Source: Paramarasmius palmivorus (taxonomy: Eukaryota; Basidiomycota; Agaricomycetes; Agaricales; Marasmiaceae). Taken from it: DNA of 64,000 bases. Made by a program: the position numbers and the translations under genes. The notes beneath the pieces are model-generated. The model did no database searches. It worked only from the letters and a program-made list of their open reading frames with translations, and was not told the origin of the DNA. Below are positions 35,706-47,032 of this stretch, piece by piece (position 1 is the stretch's first letter; each line of letters starts with the position of its first letter). The stretch is from the NCBI GenBank assembly GCA_037176845.1, contig JAYKXP010000024.1, positions 186,001 to 250,000 on the forward strand. Reading direction: 5' to 3'.

Positions 35706-37269
35706 ATGGCGACTGACGATAATCCTACTCCTAAAAGGTCTTTGAAGGACATCATTAGGTTCGTCTCTTGAACTGCAGCTTCCATTCTTGTTCGAGTTCT
35801 GATATACTCGCATAGACACTTCACCCCAGCATGGCAAGTAATGATTTTCCTGCTTCCAATCTTCGAGATTGATAACCGTACTTTCCAATGAAGGTTTGCG
35901 GTGACCATGGGTGAGCTGATAACACTTATCCTTTGAGCTCTAACTAATTTTTGAGCCAGGTACTGGATCTATAAGTCTGCTTTTTAATGCATTTCCCTAT
36001 GGACACAACACAGAGGCCATGAATATCATGGCGTTGATATTCTTTATCCTCAATCTTATCTTGTTCATCGTCTTCACCGTCATCTCCATTATGCGTTACA
36101 CCATGTTCCCTGGTATATGGAAGACCATGCTCTCGCATCCAGTACAGAGTCTTTACACCGGAACATTCCCGATGGGTGCAACCACTCTCTTCAATATTGC
36201 AGTGAATCTTATCAACGGGCATTATCACATCGGTGGAAAAAGCCTCCTCTATACCGTGTGGGCAATATGGTGGCTTGATGTCGCTATATCCATCATGTGT
36301 TGCTGGGGAATGTTGCACGTCATGTTAGTATGCTAGGCATCGTTTTCCGCTCCCATGACTGAGGTGTTTGTTTCAGGCAAACGACGCAGAACCATTCTTT
36401 GGACCGGATGACCGCAGCTTGGTTACTTCCAGTAGTCACCCTTATTGTCGCCTCCTCGTCGGGAGGCGTCTTGGCTCCGGCGCTACAGGAGTACAGTCCA
36501 TCTCATGCTCTACTCACTGAGACTTTCTCGGTGTTCATGGTGACCATTGGGCTAACTCTTGCCCTAATGCTACTCACGGTATACTTACTGCGGTTAATCG
36601 TTCATGGTCTACCTCCCGGCGCAACAATTATTTCCGTCTTTTTACCTCTGGGGCCAACAGGTCAAAGTGGATTCTCCATCCTCCTCGCAGGCCAGTACTT
36701 TCGGGCCGTATTCCCCTTGGGCTATGGATCATCCCAAGTCCTAACAGCCCCTTCTACTGGCGAAATCATAGACGTGACCTGCGTTTGTATCGCATTCGTA
36801 CTCTGGTCACTTGCGTCTATGTGGTTCGTCTTTGCCCTTCTGGGTTTACAACACGTACTACGTCGCGGTCGTATCCCTTTCAAAGTACCGTTTTGGGGCT
36901 TGATTTTCCCCAATGTACGTGCATTCGATGACTTCTTGGATCTCGCTCATCAGCTCTATACAGGGTGTCTATGCGAACCTGACCATCAGCTTGGGAAATA
37001 CTTTTGACTCTTCCTTCTTTCGTGTATGGGGCAGTATATACGCAGGCATTACCCTGCTATTGTGGATATTTGTTGCGATTCGGACCGTTCGCATGGTTTA
37101 CACCACCGAGATCTTTGAGGCGCCTTGTTTGGAGGACGTGGATCTGGGTAGGATTCCTCTGGAAACCAGAAATGCAGCGGCTAGTACTCCTTTCCCCAAA
37201 GGGCCAATATCGACATGCGACAGTACCCGTGAGGCATCGTCTTCTCGAAACACGTCACGACATCGATAG
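35706..37269 (+). CDS. SSU1: Sulfite efflux pump Ssu1 (TDT family)
   Basis: Ssu1 is a plasma-membrane exporter of sulfite from the tellurite-resistance/dicarboxylate transporter family. The start MATDDNPTPKRSLKDII leads into HFTPAWFAVTMGTGSISLLF, the N-terminal signature of the group. About ten hydrophobic helices follow, including MNIMALIFFILNLILFIVFT, LLPVVTLIVASSSGGVLAPA and MVTIGLTLALMLLTVYLLRL, with the conserved SVFLPLGPTGQSGFSILLAG loop and FWGLIFPNGVYANLTISLG. The C-terminal tail is cytosolic, ending NTSRHR-TAG. To keep PAWFAVTMG in frame the second intron (35834-35893) must use a GC donor (TG|GCAAGT). The next gene on the same strand encodes a persulfide-dioxygenase-like enzyme whose product would be sulfite. 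Confidence 0.92.
35834..35893 (+). other. GC-AG intron in SSU1
   Basis: The 60-base interval begins GCAAGT and ends GAAG. Splicing it joins TG to G and restores the family sequence PAWFAVTMGTG. The GT donor two codons away (GTAATG) would break the frame. Confidence 0.75.
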
Positions 37270-37855
37270 TTGCCTCTGGCAATTTTGTAGCGTATAAAAG
37301 AGTTGTGCAGATTCACAATAGATGAGAACGTATAGAACATTCTGGTTTCAGCACTTCGTGCTTAGGACTTTGATGCCTTTTTTTATTCAAGAACGGACGT
37401 TAAACTTATAGCACTATAGGGCTGACAGGTTGGCCGTTCATGACTATCTTCGTTTCAGAATTGTCCCCGCCCGCTCTGTCCCTGGCCTCCCAGAGTTCCG
37501 ATGCCCGTAGTATGAGGCAGTTGCCGCGTTTGTCCGGTTTGCCCAAGATGTACCCGACACGTGAGCGCTTATAATTCAACCCTCTCTTGCTATCCATCGC
37601 CGTGGGTGCATCCTAGTTGGTTTCCCTCGTATTCCGAATTGACATAGCCCCAACGAGTCCAGAACATGTCAAGTCTTGGAGACGTTGACCGCCAGCTTAT
37701 GAACAACCATCTTGACTTGCCACTTTTTTCCACCACATTCCGAATACCTCGACACAGGACGATGATCGCTAACGGCGGTTGAGGGTATATAAACGTGGGT
37801 CGGAAGCGGAAACAAAGTACCTCAGATTACCTTCTCAACTCGTATTACATCTCTC
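37270..37855 (+). promoter_or_regulatory. Promoter region of the persulfide-dioxygenase-like gene
   Basis: A strong TATA box, TATATAAA, is at 37786-37793, 63 bases before the ATG. A CACGTG E-box is at 37558-37563. In yeasts this site is bound by Cbf1, which recruits the sulfur regulator Met4; in basidiomycetes this link is only inferred. No gene is seen in the interval. Confidence 0.5.
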
Positions 37856-39045
37856 ATGAGCTTTATTCGCCAGGTATTCTTTACCGTCTCTCCATCTTGC
37901 ACCCGGCGATTAATCTCGTCCCTGATTGAGCCCACGAAGCCCTCGAAGTTTTTCAAAGCCGACGGACCTGGTGCTCCCGATATTTATTCGTTCTTTGAAA
38001 AACAGACATCCTCTTGGTATGTTTCTCTTGCTTTCATGGTTATTTATTGCTTGGTTCACCACCTGCTAGGCAACATGTCCTTGTTGACCCACAGTCCTCT
38101 GAGGGTGTCATTATCGACCCTGTTCTAGATTACAACCCTGCGTCTGGCGCTGTTTCGACTGAAACTGCTGACGGTCTCTTGGGTTTTATCGACCAGCAAG
38201 GGCTGAAGATTCGTCGTATTCTGTACGTCGATATTTCGTTCCGATTTACCAGGACATCTACTGACCGTGTTTCTAGCGAGACACATGCACATGCCGACCA
38301 TCTCAGTGCTTCCCAATACTACAAGAAAACCTTACCTAACAATATACCCATCTGCATTGGCCACCGCATAACACAAGTTCAAGAGCACTTCGCTCCTCGT
38401 TATGCCCTTGAGCCGAATGATATGAAGGAGACGTTCGATCACTATTTCAAGGATGATGAGGAATTCACATTTGGATCCGTGTCCGGGAAGGTGATGCATC
38501 TCCCTGGTCATACTCCTGACCATATTGGATATATTATTGGAAGAAACGTGTTTGTCGGAGATTCTATCTTCATGGTGAGTACGTTGTATCAGTCGACGAG
38601 TGCTGCTTTTCAGAGTTACCCCTTTACAGCCTGACTTGGGTTCTGCTCGAGTTGACTTCCCTGGCGGGAACGCCAAAGATCTTTATAACGTAGGTGATAT
38701 TCTATTTCGGATACACGGCGGCTCACAACTATCATGTAGTCGATGTCTCGGTTGCTATCTCTTCCTGACGACTATCGTCTCTTCGTGGGGCACGATTACC
38801 CTGCAAACCGGGATGAAGATTGTGTTTCCACGGTAGGGGAGCACAAGGAACTAAACAAGCATTGCAAGACGGGTGTTACCGAGCAACAGTTTATTGAGTT
38901 CCGGGAGGCCAGAGATAATGTTCTTGGTGCTCCTAGACTGCTTCATCCGTCTCTGCAGGTTAACATCCGTGCTGGAAAGCTACCCCCGCCTGATAGCGCT
39001 GGACGTATCCTCATGAAGATACCTGTGAAGACAGTCAATCTGTAG
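37856..39045 (+). CDS. Persulfide dioxygenase-like metallo-beta-lactamase fold protein
   Basis: Enzymes of this type oxidise glutathione persulfide to sulfite in mitochondrial sulfide detoxification. The N-terminus MSFIRQVFFTVSPSCTRRLI is rich in Arg, Ser and Phe without acidic residues, a likely mitochondrial presequence. Metal ligands are present in order: THAHADHLSAS, LPGHTPDHIGY, VGDSIFMPDLGSARVDFPGG (intron inside) and LFVGHDYP. The DLGSARVDFPGG block and the tail PSLQVNIRAGKLPPP...ILMKIPVKTVNL match the bacterial BLH branch more than human ETHE1. Two or three short introns interrupt it. The substrate is inferred from family and from adjacency to the sulfite exporter SSU1. Confidence 0.88.
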
Positions 39046-39252
39046 TTTATTTTTTGCATTCCACAAGTCCTGTACATACCCATCATTATGGATGTCATTG
39101 TAATTCAATGGTTTCGATGCCTTCGTTTGCGCGGCGGGGCGGCAGGATCAACTGGGGAAAAATGCGATCGTTACATCACAGCCACGCAGTCATTCCTGGA
39201 ACCGTTTCCCCGCTACTGGCTGGTCGAAACTGGCTTCCCTCCTAAACTATCA

Positions 39253-42200
39253 ATGCCCAGAGCAGGCTACCAGCCTCTTTCGCAGACCGGTGACGATGAC
39301 GACGTAGCTGACCTTGAAGCTCAATCCTCTAATCCTCCTCCGACACGTGGACTTCGTCGCGCGGGACGTCCTGGGCATATTGACCTTACGAAGTTGGATA
39401 ATGCGTTCAAGAGGTGCGTTGGCTATGCCACACTCATTTCAGGCTAATCCTTTACACTATTCAGATGGACCGAGTCTATTGCCCAGAAAGTGAAGCGCAA
39501 GAAGAAGGTGACGAACCAACATGCTCGCAAGCCCATCCACCGAAGCGTTTTTGAACCTGCTATCCCTGCATCTTCGACAGCAAAGCCACTTGTCGTAAGA
39601 ATAAATCATAGAGTTTATAACCACTCTTATACGCCTCTACATAGATCAAGACCCTGGACCACAACCCCCCTATGACACAAGCCGAATTCGATGCGTAGGT
39701 GTTGTTATTCCCTTTCGGGGGTCGGAGCTCATTATCGTTACAATGAAGCCTAGTCCAGTCTGTGAAGAGTGCCATTGCAGAAGGAATTCATCCGAAAATG
39801 ATCACCAAAGGAAGCAGCGGGTCATATTTCGCTAGAGCGAAGGATGAAGACGGTCGAGTGCGAACGGTTGCGTACGTTCTATATCATGACGACTATTGCA
39901 CTGTCTCAACTATTCTCAGAGTTTTCAAACCAAAGGACGAAGAACCCTATGGTCGGCTGAATCCCAAGGTCAAGCTCTCCGCCGTCCACCAATAACCCTT
40001 GTACTCATCCGAATCCTTAGACCACAAAATGGATACATCGTCAATTCCGCTGGATCATTCCTTTTGGTCGTGCTTGTTTAATTCCCAACCTCAGGTAAGT
40101 TGGTGAAATTCTTCGCTATGGAATGACCAATCATTTTTCAGTTATATCTCGGAAGCTGCTGCCTCGTTACTCGATGAACGTCTCGGTTTACATATCGTAC
40201 CGCCCACACGATTGGTCTCGCTCTCTAGCCCGGTGCGTATTAGATAAGAAGTGGAGTTCGACCGCTTATGATGGAGCACCAGGCATTCTTCTATGACTGG
40301 TTGGATCGCAGTGCAGCCAAGAAGGGAAAGCCACTCCCCGAAAAGATAGGCAGCATGCAATTCTTCTTGCACGGGTACACAGGTTACGTCTAAACAATGA
40401 TCAGTACGATGCCCTGTTGACAGTGCCTTGTAGATGCGTCAGACTTTCTGCGTAAGCATCCATGGCCAGGCAGGTCTATTGCGGATACTTTCGACGACTC
40501 TACCCACAGGCAGGGCGGATTTTCGAAGCGGTTTCTTAGCGCCATCAAGGTGGTCTGCGGAAGAACGGGTGACACGGATGACTTATACGACGATTACGAG
40601 GATGAGCGATTATTCGACGCTACCGAGGCAAACAATGGATCAGGAATGTTCTATTGGAGTCCCGCACTTCAGCAAAGCTTTAGAGAAGAGCTGGAGAAGC
40701 TTGTCATCTTAGGCAAGAACCTGCGTCCCCGACGTTATCCGTGCTGACCGTGCCCTAGACTATCTCATGCTCAACACCGACCGAGGTGCCGACAACTACA
40801 TGATCAAGTACTGCGAAGGTGAAACAGAGAAGCATCTTATCGACGTCGCACCCACACGTTCCATGCGCGGCGAGATGCCTCAGATGAGCGAACTGCGTAG
40901 AGCCGAGTCTTCGTCAAGTGCAGCACAGGGAAACGCTCAGCCATCCATGACACCATCGGCTTCATATTCTACCTCGTGTCCCGAAACAGGGGATTATAGA
41001 CATAAACCTCACATTCACATCGCGGCAATCGACAATTCACTGTCGTTCCCTCATGAGCATCCTCAAGGATGGCGTTCGTATACGTACGGTTGGCTATACT
41101 TGCCTGTGAATCTCGTTGGTATGTTCGAACATTCGCTGTCTTGCTTCGCTTTGTCGAGACCATCATTTCCCATATAGGCCGTCCTTTCAGCGAGAAGACC
41201 CGGAACCACTTCCTCCCTATCTTAACCAGCAAAGCATGGTGGGAAGAAACAACATACCAGTTACAGAAGCTGTTTGCTATAGACCCCGACTTCAACCTGA
41301 AGATGTTCAGAGTATGTTCTACATCATTCTATTATACACCCATTCATTGATGTATGATATACAGCGTCAATTGGCCGTGATCAAGGGTAAGTTCGCTGTA
41401 CATCAAACAAGACACCCCTTGTTGATAAAAGAAAAGGTCAAGCGTGGAATATCGTCCAGTCGCTGAAGCATGCTGTAAGTCGCGACTTGGTCATCTGCGT
41501 TCTCATGCTGACACGAAACTAGGACGAAGGACCATTGGAACTAACTCGTCGAACTAAAGCACTAGTATGGGACGATGAGATTGAAATTGACGTTGCAGAC
41601 TTGGACGACGCCAATACAGAAGACCCTCTGAGTCCACAACCTGAAGTTGGGCCCGCTTCTCCCAAACTCTCCATTAGCAGTGTACCCGTCTCGCGCCCCC
41701 GTCCTCGACGCCAAAGTTCAGGTGGTGATTTCCCGCCTCCAATGCGAAGGACATCGACAGACGCACGCCCGGTACCGTTTGCGACCAAGTTCCAGAAGAT
41801 TCACCCTGGCACGACAGGCGTTACGATGCTCGAGCATCTGGAAAGACTGGATGCAGTCGAGGCAAAGCTACAGAGGTTAACCATACAGGAAGAGGCCGAT
41901 GAGATGGAGGTGGACGTTGGGGAGGCAAGATCTGCACCTATCAAGGCAGTTGTCGAATCTGTGCTAACAGAAACTGCATCTGAGACCCCCGGGCCTAGTA
42001 GCGTCCAGGCTGCGCCGACGTCACCGTTTTCACCTCCAGGAAGCCCGACGTTGGACCCTGTGCAGGAAGACGATGCAGACTCGGTAACAGAAGAGGATCT
42101 CGTTGCACTCTCGAAATCAACATCTCACGTTGAGGGACCTTCAAGACATACACGGTGGGCGAGTGAGATGAGTCGGCGCGGTATGGAATGGCTACCGGAA

Positions 42201-42341
42201 GAACAAGACACGCCAACACTACAGCCAGTAATTGTCGAGGTACGCAATTCTGTTACGGAGTACTTATACGTTGATTGCTGAAGCTATCTCGTACAGCGAC
42301 TGGAGATGGTACATAAAAAACCACTATGTTCCTCCTGGTAG
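39253..42341 (+). CDS. LSB6: Type II phosphatidylinositol 4-kinase
   Basis: This enzyme makes PI4P on Golgi, endosomal or vacuolar membranes. I start it at MPRAGYQPLSQTGDDDDVAD, where the QPL motif and acidic N-terminus resemble other fungal Lsb6. GSSGSYFARAKDEDGRVRTV is the nucleotide-binding loop, followed by AVFKPKDEEPYGRLNPK with the ATP-binding Lys. Next are ACLIPNLSYISEAAASLLDE and GLHIVPPTRLVSLSSPAFFY. The catalytic loop is LDYLMLNTDRGADNYMIKY, and HIAAIDNSLSFPHEHPQGWR is the DxD/activation segment. A long Ser/Pro-rich tail follows, ending VHKKPLCSSW. The cysteine-rich palmitoylation motif of animal PI4KII is replaced by RQFRWIIPFGRACLIPN, with one Cys. Many short introns are needed. 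Confidence 0.92.
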
Positions 42342-42676
42342 GCCTGATCCTGAATTTATGTAGTTTATGTATGGGACAATCTGAAGTTTGTGTACTTAAT
42401 ACTTCTATAGAAGAGCGGAGCAAGACCTGCTGGAGACATACAGACCTGATGCGAAGAATTCCCGTGTTCGTGAAATTGAGAACAGCACTCTGGCGAACCT
42501 TCCCTAAGGAGGCTATGCGCCTGAGCGCCTAATCTGTTGTGTGACCGTGACCCTTGGTGACAAACACACCTTTGCGGTTGCCCTCCACGTTCCAAATCCC
42601 ATTGAACCCCTCAACCTTAACAAAATCAAGTCAGTCACGCCCCCATTTCGCCTCGGAGAACCAGAAATTGATTGAA
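42342..42676. other. Promoter region of casein kinase 2 beta
   Basis: These 335 bases separate the LSB6 stop from the CKB start. No gene is supported. A CCAAT-like ATTGAA run lies just before the ATG but nothing more specific can be claimed. Confidence 0.4.
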
Positions 42677-43825
42677 ATGGCGTACCGTGCAGTGGAAGAA
42701 GTCTCTACTGGGTCCGACTCGGATTATTCTAGGTTTGTTTCCTGCAGTTAAGCTTTGGATTTTAGTTCTGAGATGTTTTTATAGCTCGGTAGGTATCCTC
42801 ATTCACGTCTTTGATGCACTAAAAGAGCAAGAACTTGACAGTGGATATCCTGGTTTCTCTCCTCGAAAGGGAACGAGTATTTTTGTGAAGTCGACGAAGA
42901 TTTTATCCTGGATCGATTCAACCTCACGGGGCTGAACAATGAAGTTGCCAACTACCCTCAGGCTCTGGATTTGATCACCGATCAGTTAGGTTGGAAGGTT
43001 GTTTGGTTAGAGAATATCTCGCAGACTGACGCTGGCATAGATGATGAGGTGCAAGATGAGTTACGAGGTTCATTGGACGTGCAGGCAAGACTCTTGTATG
43101 GTCTCATTCATGCAAGATGGATAGTAACAGCGAGAGGGCTGTCCAAAATGGTGCGTTTCAGTCGTTCTTTGCGCACCTTTGGTCCTGACGACGTCTAATA
43201 GGTGGAAAAATATAAACGAGCTGAATTTGGGCGCTGCCCTCGCGTTCTCTGTCACTCACAACCTCTTCTCCCCGTTGGTCTTACAGACATACCATACGAA
43301 AAGTCCGTGAAGCTTTATTGTGGGCGATGCGAAGACATCTATTCGCCCAAATCTTCTAGGCATGGCAGTATAGACGGTGCCTACTTCGGGACGACATTTC
43401 CACATCTATTGTTCCTTGTCTATCCGACTCTAATACCGAGCAAGAGCGGAGTTTCTGATATTGTATCGGGCAACGCAAGTTCGAGTGATAAAGGCATTGA
43501 AGGCAGGACTAGGAGGAGAGGGGTAAAGGAGGATATGCAAGAGGTCATTTATGACGCTTATTTCTGCGATCCCTACCCAAAGTGACACATTTTTTTAGAT
43601 TCCTGTCGAGGGAGGCGGAGAGACGATTTCTACGGCATCAGTTGCATTGAAAGCGGAGAGATACAGGCCAAAGATATATGGCTTCCAGGTGAATGAGATT
43701 GCAAAATTGCAGAGATGGCAAGAGGCTGTGCGAGATAGGTAAGTCAGTTTCAAATTTGTTTCTGCCCATGCTGACCATGTTACAGACAAGTAGCAAGGCT
43801 AGAAGAGCTAGAGGAGCAATCATGA
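42677..43825 (+). CDS. CKB1: Casein kinase 2 regulatory (beta) subunit
   Basis: The beta subunit dimerises through a zinc finger and tethers two catalytic CK2 subunits. Exon 1 is [19 protein letters not shown] 4-nt exon (42785-42788) then appears to restore the frame into [20 protein letters not shown], the family hallmark, with the acidic groove. [20 protein letters not shown] and [20 protein letters not shown] follow, then the zinc ligands FGRCPRVLC and [10 protein letters not shown] (CPxxxC...CxxC) and [20 protein letters not shown]. The last exons give [20 protein letters not shown] and a basic/acidic tail ending ELEEQS. A run of charged residues ([13 protein letters not shown]) is an insertion compared with animal CK2 beta, as often seen in fungi. 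Confidence 0.93.
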
Positions 43826-44245
43826 CACTCAGGACAATCACATCGTCCGCGTCTTTGTATGTTCTAGATATCTGGACTTGATTCGCCAGGCGCCACGACG
43901 CTTTTCGACTTTTAATATATATTCTTTGGTGTACATCCTCACTGTTACAGCGCAGCACTCCCGCGAATCCAACGGAACCCAAATGATGCGAATCACACAC
44001 GTTCGAGATGCTCTATAAAGGGCATCGATGAAACCCCGACTGGCGCTGGGTTCATTCTGGTATACCTTTTGGGAACCGCTTGGGCCTGGCCTGGTCAAGA
44101 ACGGAAAGCTGATGGGTCTTATTGTACTATACTTCAATGCTCCTGGCAATGTCAAATGTAGCTGTTTTAGAGTAGCAACCTGAATTTGTTAGAAGAATTC
44201 CAGGAAGATCTGGGCAGCCTTCCCCACATCCAAACATCAATAAAC
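43826..44245. other. Intergenic region between CKB1 and CUS2
   Basis: About 420 bases with the 3' flank of CKB1 and the promoter of CUS2. The minus-strand open frames here lack recognisable features. No gene is called. Confidence 0.45.
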
Positions 44246-45681
44246 ATGTCTTCTTCCGAACCACATTCCTCTGTGCCCACTGCAAGTATTCCTGCAGCAA
44301 TTGCTTCTGATCCCCGCGTATATTTCGCAAAGGAAACTGGAACTTGGCGGTATGAAGAAGATGATGGCACAGAAATGGAATATGACGCAGGAAATGGGAA
44401 ATGGGTACCGGTGGTAAGACTACGGCTCCAATATAATTCTCAAGCATCACTCGTAATTGGCTGCAGGTAGACGAAGATCTCTGGAAAAAGCAACAGGCAG
44501 CATATGCTGTCGACGGAGTGGACGAAGCGGTCTGTATCTACGCGTCGGTCAAATATTTCTTTCGCTCAACCTTTCGTTCCGCGTTAGACTCCAGCAGCAC
44601 CTGTTCTTGCACGCGAATCCAAGAAACGCAAAGACGATCATACATCTGCTGAAGCAGGCCCTTCTACAAAGCGCTCTAAACCCGAGCGCGAACGCAAGTC
44701 GAAGAACACGGCCGTATATGTGACAAACCTTCCTCCGGACGCGACGCATGAGGAAATCATAGCTACGTTCTCTAAATACGGTGTGCTAGAAGAAGACGAT
44801 GAAGGTGATCCAAAAGTGAAGATGTACGCAAATGAGGACGGGCAGTTCAGTGGCGAGGCTTTGGTGGTCTATTTCAAGGAGGAGTCTGTGGATTTGGCAG
44901 TAAGGCTACTCGACGAATCTGAGCTGAGACTCGGGGACAAGGGAACAATTATGAGTGTGTCCAAGGCAGACTTTACACACAAGCACAAAGGAAGCGGCGG
45001 AGATGGAAATGGGGGAAGTAGCGAGAGGAAAGTGGTAGACAAAAAGAAAGCATCACGAAGGATAGGGAAGATGCAAAAGTATGTCCAACTATTCCCTTGT
45101 CTCGCTGCTCATTGAGTTATCTTCATAGGAAATTATATGAATGGAACGACGAAGACGGGTTTGGACCTTCGCTTGATAAAGAACCCGAAAACCAGAAACA
45201 AGCTTCAAGAGTGGTCGTACTGAAGCACATGTTCTCACTGAAAGAACTGGAGGAAGACCCAGCACTGCTCCTGGATCTCAAGGAAGATGTCAGAGAAGAA
45301 GCAGAGACTTTGGGAGAGGTGACCAATGTCGTTCTCTACGATGTGAGTCCTTTCGACCCCTCCTGCATTTTTCCGTGCTCATGACCCGTTCCGACGATAG
45401 AAAGAGCCCGAAGGCATAATGACCATCAAGTTTCGAGATCCCATCTCGGCTCAGGCTTGTGTGATCGTACGTATTCCTCCGCCTTACATGCATATTAACG
45501 TACTAACAGGTGGGCATAGAAAATGAACGGTCGATTCTTCGCCGGCAGGCAGATTGAAGCCTCTCTTTATGCTGGCAGGGCGCGTTTCAAACGTTCTGAA
45601 GACCAGACTGAAGGTGATGGCGAAGAGGAAGAAAAGAAGAGATTAAATGACTTTGCGAAATGGCTTGAAGGCGACGAATAA
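44246..45681 (+). CDS. CUS2: U2 snRNP-associated splicing factor Cus2/Tat-SF1
   Basis: Cus2 (human HTATSF1) helps fold U2 snRNA and binds SF3B1 before the first ATP-dependent step of spliceosome assembly. The protein opens MSSSEPHSSVPTASIPAAIA; WRYEEDDGTEMEYDAGNGKW is a GKW-type motif also found in Tat-SF1. RRM1 starts NTAVYVTNLPPDATHEEIIA, with RNP1-like GEALVVYFKEESVDLAVRLL. A basic KKKASRRIGKMQKKLYEWND linker precedes the U2AF-homology-type RRM2: SRVVVLKHMFSLKELEEDPA, LKEDVREEAETLGEVTNVVL and IMTIKFRDPISAQACV, then NGRFFAGRQIEASLYAGRAR, where GRxF binds tryptophan ligands. The tail KKRLNDFAKWLEGDE-TAA is typical of the family. Confidence 0.93.
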
Positions 45682-46125
45682 ATCAGCTTCATGTGAGATT
45701 TGCAGCATGAATAAAACTGCCCTTCTACTCTCAAAGATCGTCCACAAGCCAAGACGCGGAGGAACGTTTCTAGACCTAGTGTGGTCCGTATCTCATTACA
45801 GAAAGCGACAAATGATACAAATTCCTTTAATTGATACTTCATAATATGCACGAGATGAGAAGTACCTCTGAAGACTTCGATGGGGAGGGCGTCATCGCAC
45901 TAGACTCTGAAGATGGACACTGGCACTGGTAGTCCGATGGGATATACATCCTTCACCGGAGTTTTCTCTTGTTATACCCGGGCTGAAAGCTTTGCGCAGA
46001 ATGTAGCCATGCATGACACCATAGTCGTATTGAATAGATTCTCTTCGCTGTCTACGATACACCCCTCTTCTAGCTCTTTCTAGTACCCTAACGCACCAAG
46101 CCAGACCCATCCACTACAGGCTTCT
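45682..46125. other. Convergent intergenic region
   Basis: These 444 bases lie between the convergent ends of CUS2 and the complex I subunit gene. A 72-codon minus-strand open frame at 45,892-46,110 has no family features and is not called. Confidence 0.45.
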
Positions 46126-46756
46126 TTACTTCCACAAGGTCATTGGGAAGTATGAATGAGGATCATGCGGGGCATCTTGAGACCTCTCAGGAATCCATCT
46201 CTTGTGCGGTATCGGAAGTGACGGAGGTAGCTGGGTCTCTGTGTAGACTTTGGTGGAAGCGGTGATAGTGGAAATGGCTTGGGCCAGGTCAACAGGTTCG
46301 GGACGCTGAGCAACTTCTTTCCCTTCCTCTTGGGGTGCGGCGACGCTATTTCATGTGATATGAGCAGCTGAAAAAGACTGTATCTGAGAAGCTACGCACG
46401 AAGCTTGACCAGAATGTTCAATCAACAATTGGGATAAACCAGCTTGAGTGACAACGCTCAGTTGAGGGTATACACGTCGGACATCGCGTTTCCAGTATGG
46501 GTTTTGAGCGGGGTCAGAGGCTGATTATTTGCAATGAGTACGATAAAATTTAGAGAGCAATAAGCTACGGACCTTTGGTAGCAGGTGTAGAGTATTTCTC
46601 GGGTCGGCTTCCTGGAGGAGGGAATCGGTTGACGCCTTGCAAGGGAAGACCGGAGGAAATTTCTGGGTTCACGACGACAGCATCTCGGAATTTCTTCCAG
46701 AATCCTTTAGGTGCAAGATGGTATAATGTGCTTTCTGCCGCCTTTTTGGAAGCCAT
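46126..46756 (-). CDS. NADH:ubiquinone oxidoreductase 21.3 kDa accessory subunit
   Basis: This is a small fungal complex I accessory subunit of the inner mitochondrial membrane, like the Neurospora 21.3 kDa protein. It starts MASKKAAESTLYHLAPKGFW, followed by KKFRDAVVVNPEISSGLPLQ and the diagnostic block DPAQNPYWKRDVRRVYPQLS. VVTQAGLSQLLIEHSG comes next. A Pro-rich second half ends SYFPMTLWK-TAA. Two short introns are seen, near 46,520-46,572 and 46,345-46,397. About 170 residues is close to the family size. Confidence 0.88.
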
Positions 46757-47032
46757 GATGGTCGTAGTTGATGTTGAGGGAGACGGGTGATTCCGTGTCC
46801 GCGTCGACGGTCGTCCATCTCATCTCCGCACCACAACATTGAGCACCATTGGGAAGTTGATACCTCATGTCGGAGGCTGAGTGTACCTAGCTTGATTGTC
46901 AGGTTTTGTTTTTGTATTGTTCAGTGTGTATGTAGTCGCTTTCTTTCCACTCCCAAGAGTAAAAGAAGCAGAAAGCACGGAAATTGATAGTGGTCTCGTC
47001 CCTAATTTATATTATACAATGAAGTATCACAA

